A program made the position numbers and the translations under genes. Positions 45,193 through 57,173 of a DNA stretch of 64,000 nt are shown here, in pieces. A model generated the notes under the pieces. That model did not search any database and was not told where the DNA came from. It saw nothing but the letters and a program-made list of their open reading frames with translations. This stretch comes from Rhabdophis nuchalis. Taxonomy: Eukaryota; Chordata; Lepidosauria; Squamata; Natricidae. The stretch spans positions 116,438,610-116,502,609 of the forward strand of contig CM077647.1 of NCBI GenBank assembly GCA_039707465.1. Direction: 5' to 3'. The stretch's first letter is position 1; every line of letters starts with the position of its first letter.

Positions 45193-46985
45193 TTTATTTT
45201 TAAACCGCACCCTCTCCCCACAGGGACCCGGGGCGGTGCACAGGCAGAATAAAAACAGTCAAAAAATACATACATTTCATAAAAAACAATTAAACCAACC
45301 CTGTGCTAAAAATTCGCTAAAAATGTGCTACCCCATTAAAAAAACCCAAAGACAGAGAGACTATCCTAGGCCGGCCAGACAGAAGAAGTGTGTTTTTAGC
45401 TTGAGACGGAAGGAGCGGAGGTCAGTGGTCATCCTGATATCGGGGGGAAGGTCGTTCCAGAGGGCCGGGCCCGCCACAGAGAGAGCCCTTCCCCTGGGAG
45501 TCGCCCGCTGACAGAGTCTAGTGGACGGCACCCGGAGAAGTCCCTCTCTGTGGGAGCGGATCGGCCGTGAGGATGTATGGGGCAGGATCCGATCCCGCAG
45601 ATAGCTAGGTCCCGAGCCATGGAGCGCTTTAAAGATGATGACTAACACCTTGAAGCGCACACGGAAGACGACAGGTAGCCAGTGCAGCTCGCGCAAGAGC
45701 GGTGTTATGTGGGTCGACCTAGTGGTCCCCATAATTGCTCGCGCGGCTGCATTCTGGACTAGCTGAAGCCTCCGGGTGCACCTCAAGGGGAGCCCCATGT
45801 AGAGAGAGTTGCAATAGTCCAGTCGGGATGTCACGAGAGCATGAGTGACTGTGCGAAGGGCGTCCCGATCCAATAGGGGGCGCAATTGGCGAACCAGGCG
45901 AACCTGGTAAAACGCCCTCCTGGCCACGGCTGTCACTTGATCTTCCATGGACAGCCGGGTATCCAGGAGGACACCCAAATTGCGCGCCCCATCCACAGGG
46001 GCAAGATGTTCGCCCCCTATGGCCAGCGATGGAGTGAGCTGGTTGAATCGGGCAGCCGGAAACCACAGCCACTCGGTCTTGGTCGGGTTGAGTCTGAGTC
46101 CGTTCCTTCCCATCCAGATCCGTACGGCTTCCAGGCACTGGCACATCACCGCTACGGCATCGTTGGGGTGGTTTGGGGTGGAAATATACAACTGAGTATC
46201 ATCCGTGTAAAGATGGTACTCCACCCCAAAACCACGGATGATCTCACCCAGCGGCTTCATGTATGTGTTGAACAGGAGAGGCGAGAGGACCGACCCCTGA
46301 GGCACCCCACATGTGAGGGGTCTCGGGGTCGACCTCTGCTCCCCTGCCAACACAAATTGCGATCGGCCAGAGAGGTAGGAGGAGAACCACCGTAGAACGG
46401 TGCCTCCCACCCCCAACCCCCCCAGCCGATGCAATAGGATACCATGGTCGATGGTATCGAAAGCCGCTGAGAGGTCTAATAGGACCAGGATGGAGGAACA
46501 TCCCCCATCTCTGGCCCTCCAGAGATCATCTACCAACGCGACCAATGCCGTCTCGGTGCTATGCCCGGGCCGAAAGCCGGACTGGCGCGGATCTAGATAC
46601 TCAATTTCCTCCAGGTGACGGGGAAACTGTTGTGCCACCACACTCTCGACAACCTTCGCCAAAAAGGGAAGGTTGGAGACTGGACGATAGTTGTTTAAAA
46701 GAGCTGGGTCCAAAGAGGGCTTCTTAAGGAGGGGCCTCACCATAGCTTCTTTTAGGGAAGCAGGCAAGGAACCCTCACTTAAGGATGCGTTGACAACCTC
46801 TTGGAGCCAGCCTCGTGTCACCTCCCAGGATGCCAGTACAAGCCAGGAGGGACACGGGTCCAATAAACATGTGGTGGCTCGCAGTCGCCCACGTAACCTG
46901 TCCATATCTTCGGAAGTAACGGAGTCAAACTCCTCCCAAACAAGATCTCTCTCGTGGCATCCCACTGGACCAAGAATGGGGGCTA
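45193..46985 (-). mobile_element. L2-clade LINE, 5'-truncated, with long reverse-transcriptase frame
   Basis: Minus-strand L2 from about 46985 to its 3' tail at about 45193, followed by (AAT)n. The 3'UTR has the usual CCGCCCTGGGTCC-type block. (TATG)n lies on both sides (45097-45162 and 46988-47010), so the element appears inserted in, or duplicated from, a TATG microsatellite. Confidence 0.9.
45361..46965 (-). CDS. L2 LINE ORF2 fragment: reverse transcriptase, 534 codons open
   Basis: Open for 534 codons. RT blocks appear in order: RPLLKKPSLDP and YRPVSNLPFLAK (about 77-104), GFRPGHSTETAL (about 130), LLDLSAAFDTIDH (about 162-174), GVPQGSVLSPLLF (about 220), then catalytic YTDD (about 253-256), where L2 elements usually have YADD. 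The C-terminal region DYCNSLYMGLPLR to LRPIRSHREGLLR-like is typical of the L2 3' domain. The endonuclease is missing through 5' truncation, so it cannot act alone. Absence of frame damage over 1.6 kb implies a young copy. Confidence 0.88.
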   Translation of the reverse strand: MGCHERDLVWEEFDSVTSEDMDRLRGRLRATTCLLDPCPSWLVLASWEVTRGWLQEVVNASLSEGSLPASLKEAMVRPLLKKPSLDPALLNNYRPVSNLPFLAKVVESVVAQQFPRHLEEIEYLDPRQSGFRPGHSTETALVALVDDLWRARDGGCSSILVLLDLSAAFDTIDHGILLHRLGGLGVGGTVLRWFSSYLSGRSQFVLAGEQRSTPRPLTCGVPQGSVLSPLLFNTYMKPLGEIIRGFGVEYHLYTDDTQLYISTPNHPNDAVAVMCQCLEAVRIWMGRNGLRLNPTKTEWLWFPAARFNQLTPSLAIGGEHLAPVDGARNLGVLLDTRLSMEDQVTAVARRAFYQVRLVRQLRPLLDRDALRTVTHALVTSRLDYCNSLYMGLPLRCTRRLQLVQNAAARAIMGTTRSTHITPLLRELHWLPVVFRVRFKVLVIIFKALHGSGPSYLRDRILPHTSSRPIRSHREGLLRVPSTRLCQRATPRGRALSVAGPALWNDLPPDIRMTTDLRSFRLKLKTHFFCLAGLG

Positions 46986-48028
46986 GCTTATGTATGTATG
47001 TATGTATGTATCAATATTTGTATTCATCTAATTCTACCACTAATACCATAAATACCAAAGGTGCACAGAATAAATTTACATCAGTCTATTGCTTTCAGAT
47101 ACAAAACCAGTTACAATATACAACCTTGCCATATTCTGTGTGGTTGGGCTCAAAATTTGTTGGATGATGATTTCTGGCTCTAATGTTGGAGTTCAAACAT
47201 AGATTAGATTCAAAATGCACCTAATTTGCCATATTAGTGTGCTCTGTAATGTAGTAAATATATTTATCTATAAATATTATATAATCACCCTTCTAATGTT
47301 TCCACCCCACCTTTTTGACTTTTTATATCATCTGTACTTTTTATATTGTGTGTTTACAAACTGTGTAGAGCTTTTTATTTTATGTTTTTAGTTTCATGTT
47401 TGGCTGATGTATGTTTGCAATAAAGATTGATTGACTAATCACTTCTAATGTGCATTCAGCTTGCAGGTATGATGAATAAACATGGAGAGTAGAAACATGT
47501 CCCACTCTCTTGCTGACATGGAACCAATTTATTTTGCCATATTTTTCCTGGCAATCTCTTTTCTCTTTCCTTCCCTATAAGTTTCACATGAGGACAATGA
47601 GATGGTCTGGGACTTCTTAAAAATAAGTTTGACTATCTAATATTTCCCTGTCCTTATAGAGATCTACTCTGCGTTGTATAATCTTAAGCATTTTATTCTG
47701 CAACTATATGAAATTAAAGCTACCATGTAATAATTAGCACAGTCCATTACATTAAGTCTTTTTTCTTTGGCATGTGTGTGTAGGCTGACCTTTACTGATT
47801 TTTCTTTCTTATTTACTATATTTCTGGAGGTATTCCATCAATTCCCATTACTTGAGAAAGGCCAAAGTGTTGATCTAATGTTATCTTCTAGTTTGACATG
47901 TTTTTCTAATCTTTGATCATATCTTAGATGTTGACATCTTTACTCTGTAGAATTTTAATATATTTTTTGCATCTGTTTTTGATATTCTTTGAATTTGTTT
48001 ACTATACTTCCATTGGCATCCTTTAGTA

Positions 48029-48163
48029 CAGGGGTCTCCAACCTTTGCAACTTTAAGTCTGAAGGACTTCAGCTCCCAGACTTCTCCAGTCAGCTTTGCT
48101 GGCTGGAGAATTCTGGGAGCTGAAGTCCTTCAGACTTAAAGTTGCAAAGTTTGCCCATCCCTG
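48029..48163. mobile_element. Palindromic hAT MITE
   Basis: Same family. The left end is CAGGGGTCTCCAACC; the right end is worn (CCCATCCCTG). The target duplication is not convincing. Confidence 0.8.
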
Positions 48164-49225
48164 GCTTAGCCTAACTCTTTACACTCTGGCCACACAAGAG
48201 TTCTTCCTCAGGTCATGCATGGCCGTTTCCTGATGAGACCTGAGGAACATGCCCGTATGTGGTTAGCAGTCGCCTCATGAAGAGTCGGGGTGGACATGCC
48301 TTGACAACTGGGGCAAGAAGATGGAAAGGTCAGCTGGAAGTGCAGAGTGGCAGGAGCCTTAAGAGCACAGGATGGCAAGGGCAAGTATGACTGAGAATGG
48401 GTCACTGCATAATATGCTGCTAGCCTGGGGCAACTGAGGCTTCCATGCTTGCTGTGGCTGATAGGCTTCTTCCAGCTCCAAAGTCATGGCATGCCAAGAA
48501 GCCCCTGAGATGCAGCACAGTATCAGTGCCAGAGCCTCACAATTATGGGCTGTTTGCCATTCAACAAAGCAGTGTACAGAACAGCCAAAAAGGCAGAAAG
48601 TAGATGGAATTGAAGGGGGACATTCCTTTATCTTGGAAGAACTGAGGCTTATGGTGGGAGGAACCAAGTTTAAATGGCTTGGATTGGGGTTCCTTGGTTA
48701 ACAGCTGGTTAACAATAGTGCTGGGATTTCTGCGGCTAAGCAATGCAATTGCTTAATGTTGCACTTTTTACAATTATATCGCTTAGCGACAGAAAATCCA
48801 ATTCCAATTACCCTCATAACTCGAGAACTAATACACACACATGCACCACTACCCCACATATACTGTATATCAAATGTCAGTCTCCATATGCTAATCACTA
48901 TATTTTTCCCCCCAGAAAAAATGTTACTATACTCTGAAAGGTTTAAAAGTCATGTATTATATGAATTAAAAAATATTTAGAAGAAAATGGCGATCAACAT
49001 AAGACCTCTATGATCTCTGACTTTGCTACATTCTTTTTTTTAACATACTGTATATTTCAATAAAAGATAAGCATACCTTATTTACTTATCCTTGTATATA
49101 TCTATAGGTAACTATAGGGTGCAAGTAACATTAGGTTTTCAAGACACTAATTATTGTGGCCATAGGCATTCTTCCAATGCTGAAGAACTAATAACTTGCA
49201 CTAATAAGGATGTAGAGAATCCATA

Positions 49226-49226
49226 T

Positions 49227-49285
<59 letters not shown>

Positions 49286-49290
49286 TTTTA
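49226..49290. repeat. (ATTT)n microsatellite, L2 tail
   Basis: About 16 ATTT units ending in the L2 3' end at 49290. Confidence 0.95.
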
Positions 49291-49545
49291 TTAAATTTAT
49301 AGACCGCCCCCTCTCCCCCATGGGGACTCGGGGCGGTGCACAGGAAATTAAAAATCTAATAAATACGACAATGTACAATTAAAACCAAATTAAATTACCC
49401 CTGTGCTAAAATCAATATTAAAACCCCTAAAACCCTAATAATTACCCCTTAAAATTCTAATTAAGCAATTTCTTTCTGCGGCTAGGTATAAAAAGTTAGG
49501 CCAGGCCAGCCTGATGGACGAAGTGAGTCTTTAACTTCTGGCGGA
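49226..49545 (-). mobile_element. L2 3' end fragment with expanded tail
   Basis: 3'UTR block (GACCGCCCCCTCTCCCCCAT on the plus strand) and the last codons up to about 49545. Its tail is the (ATTT)n run 49226-49290. Confidence 0.85.
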
Positions 49546-50635
49546 ATTTTTTGTCCATCTGTCAATTTCCATGGAATAGATATATAGTTCAAAAGAATGA
49601 GTGCATTATAAAATTAAACTTAATTAATTAAAATTAATTAAATATTAAACATTGTTTCAAAATAAAATTAATCTATGTAATTTCATGTTTCTAGAGTATA
49701 GTTATTTTAGAACATTGCAAAAAATATTTTAATGAAGTATTCTTCTCGTATCAAATGAAATCCAGTAAGTCTAAAATATTTTTGTTGTATAAGAGTCTAA
49801 TGAAGTTTTTATAATTGAGATTTAAACATTTTCCTATTGTTTAGGAAAAATTGGGATCTTCAGTCTCATATTATGTTCAATCTCTAAAATTTGCATATCA
49901 GTTTATTGATGGTTATAAAAGCTGACACTGGATTTTTTTGGTTTCATAGGATGGAATAATCCTAATTTATAATTTAGAGATCTTTGAGGCCGGAAATACC
50001 TTTGATCCAAATACATGCTGTAATTTTAAATAGCACCAGTGGGGGACAACTGATAAATGCCATTTATCTTTTAACATCAAACATAATAAAAACTCATTGT
50101 AATCATCAGTAGTTAATCTAATGTACGGTAATCAGTAGTTTTTATATCTAATTAAGCCGAAGTTCCCTTGTGTTGTTTGGGGCTACTCCTGAGTTAGCTC
50201 AACTCCTTCTTCATCACATAATTACACCCACTGCATTTCTTCTGTTTTATTGGACAGACTCTCCAAGTAGGGAGAAGGTTATGCTTTTTAAGAAAGGAGA
50301 AATATCCATTAATCTGAGGTACTGACTTCATTGTTTCCCCATGATTTATGGAAAAGCTATTTTGATGTGAGAATATAATTTAGGTAGCAAGGGGATACAA
50401 CCCCCCAAAAGGATACAAATCTTGTTTGACAAGTGTAAACTCTACTGAAATTCCCCCCCCCCCCAAAAAAGCAAACTCTAGCTGGGAACTACATTTTTTT
50501 GATGTTGCTGCTCAAAGAGAGGCAGCGGGTTTGCCCTTTATTCTTGTCTAGGCCCTGCAACCCAATCTGATTGCAGTTTGGATTATGTGAGTCATGGGTA
50601 TTATTAGGTCTGCCACCTTCAGCTTCAGCTTTATT

Positions 50636-50990
50636 AGGGGTGTGGTGGCTCAGTGGCTAAGACGCTGAGCTTGTTGATCAGAAAGGTTGGCAGTTTAGTG
50701 GTTCAAATCCATAGTGCCGCATAATGGAGTGAGCTCCCGTTACTTGGCCCAGCTTCTGCCAACCTAGCCGTTTGAAAGCATGTAAAAATGCAAGTAGAAA
50801 AATAGGAACCACTTTTGGTGGGAAGGTAACAGCGTTCTGTGAGCCTTTGGCATTTAGTCATGCCAGCCACATGACCACAAGACATCTTCAGACAGCGCTG
50901 GCTCTTCGGCTTTGAAACGGAGATGAGCACCAGCCCCTAATGTCAGGAATGACTAGCATATATGTGCCAAGGGAATCTTTACCTTTGCCT
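50636..50990 (+). mobile_element. tRNA-derived SINE, full length
   Basis: It starts GGTGTGGTGGCTCAGTGGCT, with a box-A/box-B-like tRNA head, the middle GCTTCTGCCAACCTAGC, and ends ATCTTTACCTTTGCC. Confidence 0.8.
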
Positions 50991-50999
50991 ATCTTCATC

Positions 51000-53900
51000 C
51001 ACCTCGAGGATGGATTGATTAATCCTGAGAGGTGGGCGAAGCGCAGACTCAGGGGTTTTTTATGTAAATACTTAATTCGACTTTTAGGGGGTCCCAGGGA
51101 GGTTGGGGAGGGAGAGTCAGGTGGGGGAACGCCAAATGAAAGGGCCGGCAGGAAGCAGAAGTAGAGAAACGGAGGAGGGGGAAGGGGGGGTCGATTCCAC
51201 TGAGGTATTCTCCATCAATACGGTCTTGGGGAGGGGCAGGGGCGGTGGGAGAGGGGACGGACATTACCAGTTGGAGGACCGTGGCCGCTGGTTACGGGCG
51301 GTCACGCGCTCCAACTCCCCTTGTCCCCATCGCAGACTAGGTGGGCAAGAACCACAGACCTGGGGCCCTAGGCTGATGCTATGCAACGGCAGGTCCGTGG
51401 TACAAAAAGCCCCCCTCATTCATGATCTTGTGTCAGAGGGGGACCCGGACCTGGTAGGTATTACGGAAATCTGGTTGGGCCACGAGGGTGGACATCCCCT
51501 CGTAGAAATGTGCCCACCAGGATACCGAGCCTTCCATCAGCCTAGGGCCCTAGGGAGGGGTGGGGGTGGCGATTATGGTTAGGGAAGGTCTTGAGCCAAA
51601 AGAGACCACGATCCCTCAGACGACCGGGTGCGAGTCCCTCCTTGTGAAGTGGGGCCTAGGGAGGCAGTTGGTTGTGTTAGTTGTATACCTGGCTCCTCGC
51701 TATGCAGCAACAGCCCTGCCCGAGCTCCTAAAGGTGATAGTTGAGGTGGCGGTTGAGACCCCCAGACTTTTAGTCATGGGGGACTTTAACCTGCCGTCAG
51801 CAGTCGAACCCTCTGGGGTAGCTCGGGAGTTCATGGCTTCCATGACAGCCATGGACCTGACCCAAGTAGTTGTAGGTCCTACCCACGAGGGCGGACACAC
51901 CCTGGATCTAATCTTCATCTCGGGACAGTGGAGTAGTGATCTGGGAATAGGGGATCTAGTCATCACATCCCTGTCATGGACAGATCACGCTCTCCTTCAG
52001 CTCGACTTTCCGATCGCCGCACCTCACCGCGGGGAGGCGGGACCGGACATTCCTATATGGTTCCGCCCCAGGCTCCTGATGGATCCGATAAGGTTCCAAA
52101 GGGAGCTTGGGCCAATTCCTGTGGACTTGCCCCGCGACTCGACTGAGGACCTAGTGGCCGCATGGTTAAGTGCAGCCACGGGGGCCTTGGACCGAGTCGC
52201 GCCCTTGCAGCCTCTCTTGCGGCGACGAACCATCTGGGCTCCTTGGTTTACCGAGGGGCTTAGGGAGATGAAGCGCCACAATAGACGCCTAGAGAGCAGA
52301 TGGAGATCCTCTCGCTCCGAAGCCGACCGAACACTAGTGAGAACCCATATTAGGACTTACTTAGTGGCGATAAGAGTGGCCAAACGTGAGTATTGTGCCA
52401 CTCTTATTGCATCCGCAGATAACCACCCTGCCGCCCTGTTTGGGGTGACCTGCTCCCTCCTTCAACAGAGGCCGCGGGAAGCCCCTTTACAGGGTCGAGC
52501 AGAGGAATTTGGGATTTATCTGCAGGAGAAAATCACTCAGATTCGGAGCAAGCTACCCTCCATTGTCAGTGGTCCAGTCGAGCAGTCCGAGGCTGCTCTT
52601 GTGACACCATCTTGGGAGGAGTTTGATTTTGTTACTACCGAGGATATGGACAAGTTGTCAAAGAGACTTAGGGCTACCACATGTTTATTGGACCCGTGTC
52701 CCTCCTGGCTTGTACTGGCATCCTGGGAGACCACACGAGGCTGGCTCCAGGGCATTGTCAACGCATCTTTGAGTGAGGGGTCCTTGCCTGCCATCTTGAA
52801 AGAGGCGGTAGTAAGGCCCCTCCTCAAGAAGCCGTCCCTGGATCCAGCATTATTAGAGAACTATCATCCCGTCTCCAACCTCCACTTTTTAGTGAAGGTT
52901 GTTGAGAGTGTGGTGGCTCAACAGTTTCCGCGACACTTGGAGGAAGTTGATTATCTAGACCCGCGCCAGTCCAGTTTCCGACCCGGGCACAGCACCGAGA
53001 CGGCATTGGTCGCGTTGGTTGATGATCTCTGGAGGGCGCGGGATAGAGGATATTCCTCTATCCTAGTCCTATTAGACCTCTCAGCGGCTTTTGATACCAT
53101 CGACCATGGTATCCTATTGCGCCGACTGGGGGTTTGGGGCTGGGAGGCACCGTTTTGCGGTGGTTCTCATCCTACCTCTCTGGTCAGTCGCAATATGTGT
53201 TGGCAGCGGGGCAGAGGTCGGCCTCGAGGCCCCTCATATGTGGGGTTCCTCAAGGGTCAGTCCTCTCGCCCCTACTGTTCAACACATATATGAAGCTGCT
53301 GGGTGAGATCATCCGTGGTTTTGGGATGGAATATCATCTGTATGCTGATGATACTCAGTTGTACATATCCACCCCAGACCACCCCAACGATGCCGTCGAG
53401 GTTATGTCCCGGTGCTTGGAGGCCGTACGGATCTGGATGGGTAGTAACAAACTCAAGCTCAACCCGTCCAAGACTGAGTGGCTGTGGCTTCCGGCACCCC
53501 GGTTCAGCCAGATTATTCCAACTCTGGCCATTGGGGGCAAAACACCGGCCCCCGTGGAGAGGGCGTGCAATTTGGGTGTCCTCCTGGACTCCCGGCTGTC
53601 TATGGAGGACCATGTGGCAACCGTGGCCAGGGGGGCGTTCCATCAGGTATGCCTGATGCGCCAATTGCGCCCCTTACTGGACCGGGATGCCTTACGCACA
53701 GTCACTCAAGCACTCGTCACCTCTCGACTTGACTACTGTAATGCTCTCTACATGGGGCTTCCCTTGAGGTGCACCCGAAAGCTGCAGTTAGTCCAGAATG
53801 CAGCCGCGCGGGTGATTACGGGAGCACCTAGACACTCCCACATAACACCAATCCTGCGCGAGCTGCACTGGCTTCCTGTGGTCTTTCGGGTGCGCTTCAA

Positions 53901-54385
53901 GATTCTGACGACCATCTTTAAAGCACTCCATGGCTCGGGGCCTAGTTATATACGAGACCGTCTCCTGCCCCATACATCCCTCAGACCGATACGCTCCCAC
54001 AGAGAGGGCCTCCTCAGGGTGCCGTAGGCTGGACAATGCCGACTGGCGACACCCAGGGGAAGAGACTTCTCTGTGGCGGGCCGAACCTTTTGGAACGACT
54101 TACCCCCTGAACTTCGCACCATCTCCGACCTCCGCCTCTTCCACAAGTGTCTAAAGACACATCTGTTCCATCTAGCCGGCCTAACGTAACCTCCATTACT
54201 GACTTTTAGATAGTTTTAAATTTGAGGATTTTAATTTGGCTTTTAGCGCAGGATTTTATTGGAATAAGTTTTTAAAAAAAATTTATATGTTTTTGTATGT
54301 ATTTTAATATTCCTGTGCGCCGCCCTGGGTCCGTTTGGAGAAGGGCGGGGTATAAATATAATAAATAAATAAAATAAATAAATAC
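51000..54385 (+). mobile_element. L2-clade LINE, nearly full length
   Basis: About 3.4 kb, from a GC-rich 5' region near 51000 to an (AAATA)n tail after 54360. It contains an endonuclease (GDFNLP, TDH motifs) and a reverse transcriptase. It is the longest LINE in the window. The exact 5' end is uncertain because it abuts a tRNA-SINE end at 50990. Confidence 0.88.
51103..54187 (+). pseudogene. L2 endonuclease-reverse transcriptase frame with two frameshifts and a stop
   Basis: The frame opens at 51103 with a Gly/Arg-rich leader and the start of the endonuclease (LMLCNGRSV, ITEIWLGHEGG). It shifts near 51555 in a G-rich run and continues from 51560 with LLVMGDFNLPS, LDLIFISGQWSSDLG and SWTDHALL. 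RT follows (RPLLKKPSLDP, FRPGHSTETAL, LLDLSAAFDTIDH), then a second shift near 53130 in another G-rich run restores the first frame, with GVPQGSVLSPLLF and intact YADD (about 53341). TAG at 54025-54027 interrupts the C-terminal domain, which otherwise continues to about 54187. The copy is inactive but only lightly damaged. Confidence 0.88.
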
Positions 54386-56230
54386 TTCACTTCACCGGCA
54401 TCCTGCCATAAAATGCATGGGGTGGGAGGAGATTGGGCAGGCAGGAGGGGGAATGACAGGGTGACAAGGAACTAGAGGTGCCAATCTGGAACAGATTTAC
54501 GGATCAAGGATGGAGCTGTGAGAATGGAATGCAAAACGCCACCAGAGAGGTTCCAAAGCTCAAAGCCATTCCCAAAACTTCTAATTCAAATATCATTGGT
54601 CAAGGGGGAGGCAGGAAAAGCGGGGAAACTGCAGGCTTTGCTTGGGAATATTCCAATCCAGTTTTGCTTATTCTGTAACTGCTTGACTTTAGTAAAAGTA
54701 AACCTTTCATCTCAACCATGATGTTGAAGCTTTCTTGCCTAAATGCTCAAGTTGAGACAAGCCTGACAGGTACGGGAATTCATTTCCCACTGGAGAGTTT
54801 TCCAGCTACTTTGAAATTCTAAAGCATACGTAGGCATATCAAAGTATGCAGTAGATTAACTGGCTTTGCATGGAGAAGCACTTTCATTAACTCATTACGG
54901 GAATGTCCATTTCAATTGATAACAGCAAATTAGTACTAGGATTGGCCATTGCTCTCTTGCCCAAATAGCTAAAGATTCATGCAAATTCAAAATGAGATTA
55001 GAGAGATACATGACAAAATGCAGCAATAGAAATGAGTGAATTAAATCATACTTACAGAGTGGCAAAATGCAGTTTTTGGAACGAGAAAGAGACCAAATTT
55101 CTAGGCACCCTAAATGAACCTAGAGCAAGTCGTGCAACCAATGTGGGAACATCACTGAATGAAATCTTAGTAGTTTAGTGGTACCAAGAATCTTGTTCAA
55201 GACACCAAATGGAGGACAATTATAATGTTACTACCTTCAGATTGTACATAACCCCAAAATGACCACATTCAATTTCAAAAGAGCAATTTTTAAAAATGGA
55301 TAAGTTCAAAGAAAGTAGAAATGGAATAAAATGGTTAGCTCTGCTATCTAAGAGAATATTCAAAACCGCAGAAATAGAATTTCTGTTAGAATGTAGATTT
55401 CAGGTGAAGAAAGAAATTATCAGTTTGGGTCAGTTTAGTTCTTCAGATATAGAAGGGAACAGATCAGGCAAGAAATGTTTCTTTTCAAAAAATGAAAAGT
55501 TTTTCCCAAACCAGAGAATAGAAAGTAACAAATGCTGGCAAAAGATTTATATGCACATGGCAAAAAGCAGTCAGATAAACTGCAAAAACTTTTAATATAT
55601 TTTGTTAGCAAGGAGGCTGTTGGGCCATTGAACTCTATCATAGACATTTTGTTTGCTTCAAAAGGAACCGTTTAGGAAATTGGGTTACTTTTGTCTTACG
55701 CGCTATCATTAGGCAATTGAGTACATTTCCCTCCCTTTACTACTACCAACAACACTATTACTAATATAGGAAATTTATATGCAGTCCACAAGATCCTAAA
55801 TAAAATGAACATGTGTGAGTTGGAAATAATGTATAAACAGGATGTTAGGAAAATATAAATATCCTGTTAGAACTTTTTCCATGAGAATTTGCAGAATCAA
55901 AACAAGCTCTTTGTAAATATTTTTGTGAACTAGGTTAAAATCAACCGGAAAGAAAGTCCATCTTTAAATCATTTCCTACATTTCAAAGGTTAACTTGCAT
56001 GTTAGCAATAACCTAGAATGTTAAATCTCCCTCTTTCTCCCTTAATAATGCATTCCATTGTTGCTTAAGTATGTATAGTAGGTCAGATTTCCCTCCCCCT
56101 CCTCCCATAATAAAGATCAAGGCTACTTTTCATCTCAGTGGACTGCAAAATTGATTCCTTGACTGGTATTCCTTGTAACATGTCTCATCTACCCGAGAGT
56201 AGCTCTGTTTCACCTTTCTGTTTCCTACAG
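54386..56230. other. No gene seen up to the candidate exon
   Basis: Unique AT-rich DNA. A 99-codon open stretch at 55296-55595 is Lys/Ser-rich and unrecognised, without good splice signals. Confidence 0.5.
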
Positions 56231-56294
56231 TAAGGAAAACTTTGAAAAGGAGAATGACATCCACCTGGTTTTTGCACCTGGAGGATTGGGATAG
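56231..56294 (+). CDS. Candidate terminal coding exon, phase-compatible with 40190-40294
   Basis: It follows a good polypyrimidine tract and CTACAG acceptor. Read in the phase left by the 40190-40294 exon, it continues K-E-N-F-E-K-E-N-D-I-H-L-V-F-A-P-G-G-L-G and stops at TAG 56292-56294. The pairing implies a ~16 kb intron filled with LINEs and SINEs. The product is unknown. Support is only the splice signal and the phase match, so confidence is low. Confidence 0.3.
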
Positions 56295-56531
56295 GTTTAG
56301 GAATGGACAGAAAACAAGGAAAACTTTTCAGACAGAACACTGTCATCCCTAGCATTCTACAGCAAGAAGCTTTGGATTATAAGGCTAGAATCAATTCCAT
56401 AACCACTTATATGGTTGTAGGTGCCATTATAGGAGGGAATCTCCTTACGGAGTGTTCGGTATTAAATTGCTATTTAGAAGCAAAGAGGGTTGTTCAAAAG
56501 TGAATTAAAACTGTGTACTGCAAAAAAAAAA

Positions 56532-56885
56532 GGAGGGACGCAATGGCTCAGTGGCTAAGATGCTGAGGTTGTCAATCAGAAAGGTTGGCAGTTTGGTGGC
56601 ATGAATCCCTAGTGGCATGGAATAGAGTGAGCTCCTGCTATTTGTCCCAGCTTCTGCCAACCTAGCAGTTCAAAAACATGTAAAAATGTAAGTAGAAAAA
56701 TAGGGACCACCTTTGGTGGGAAGGGAACAGCATTCCGTGTCCTTCGGCAGTTAGTCATGCCAGCCACATGACCACGGAGGCGTCTTTGGACAGCACTGGC
56801 TATTCAGCATTGAAACGGAGATGGGCACTGCCTCCTAGAGTTGGGAACAACTAGCACATATCTGCGAGGGGAACCTTTACCTTTA
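56532..56885 (+). mobile_element. tRNA-derived SINE, full length
   Basis: Same family as 50636-50990, preceded by a short A-run. It starts GGAGGGACGCAATGGCTCAG and ends GGGGAACCTTTACCTTTAC. Confidence 0.8.
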
Positions 56886-57173
56886 CTTAGTGCAAAAAAC
56901 GCTATTTTCCTGTACAAACATTAGACCAGAAAAACAAGTTTGGCAAGTTTTCAATACAACTGTGTTGGAACCAGGAGGAAGCCAGCTGTGGAAGGTATTT
57001 ACTGCCAGGATCAGTACCATAAATCGTTGTTGTCCTTGGTTGCTGTTGTTTATATTCCACCTTTTCTCCAAGAGCTCAAGATGGCTTCATTTTATTCTCC
57101 AAACAGCAGTTTTGTGAAGTTGGTTAAGCTGAGACGGAATGACCAGCCCAAGGCATTCAGAGAATTCCTATGG

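Larger units (their letters stand above)
47011..50635. other. No gene seen outside the MITE and L2 listed
   Basis: Mostly AT-rich unique DNA between the MITE at 48029, the L2 end at 49226 and the SINE at 50636. A C-run lies at 50453-50465. Confidence 0.5.

Noticed and set aside
56231..56420. Alternative frame at the candidate terminal exon (RKTLKRRMTSTWFLHLEDW)
   Set aside because: It needs a different incoming phase that no neighbouring exon candidate supplies, and shows no family resemblance.
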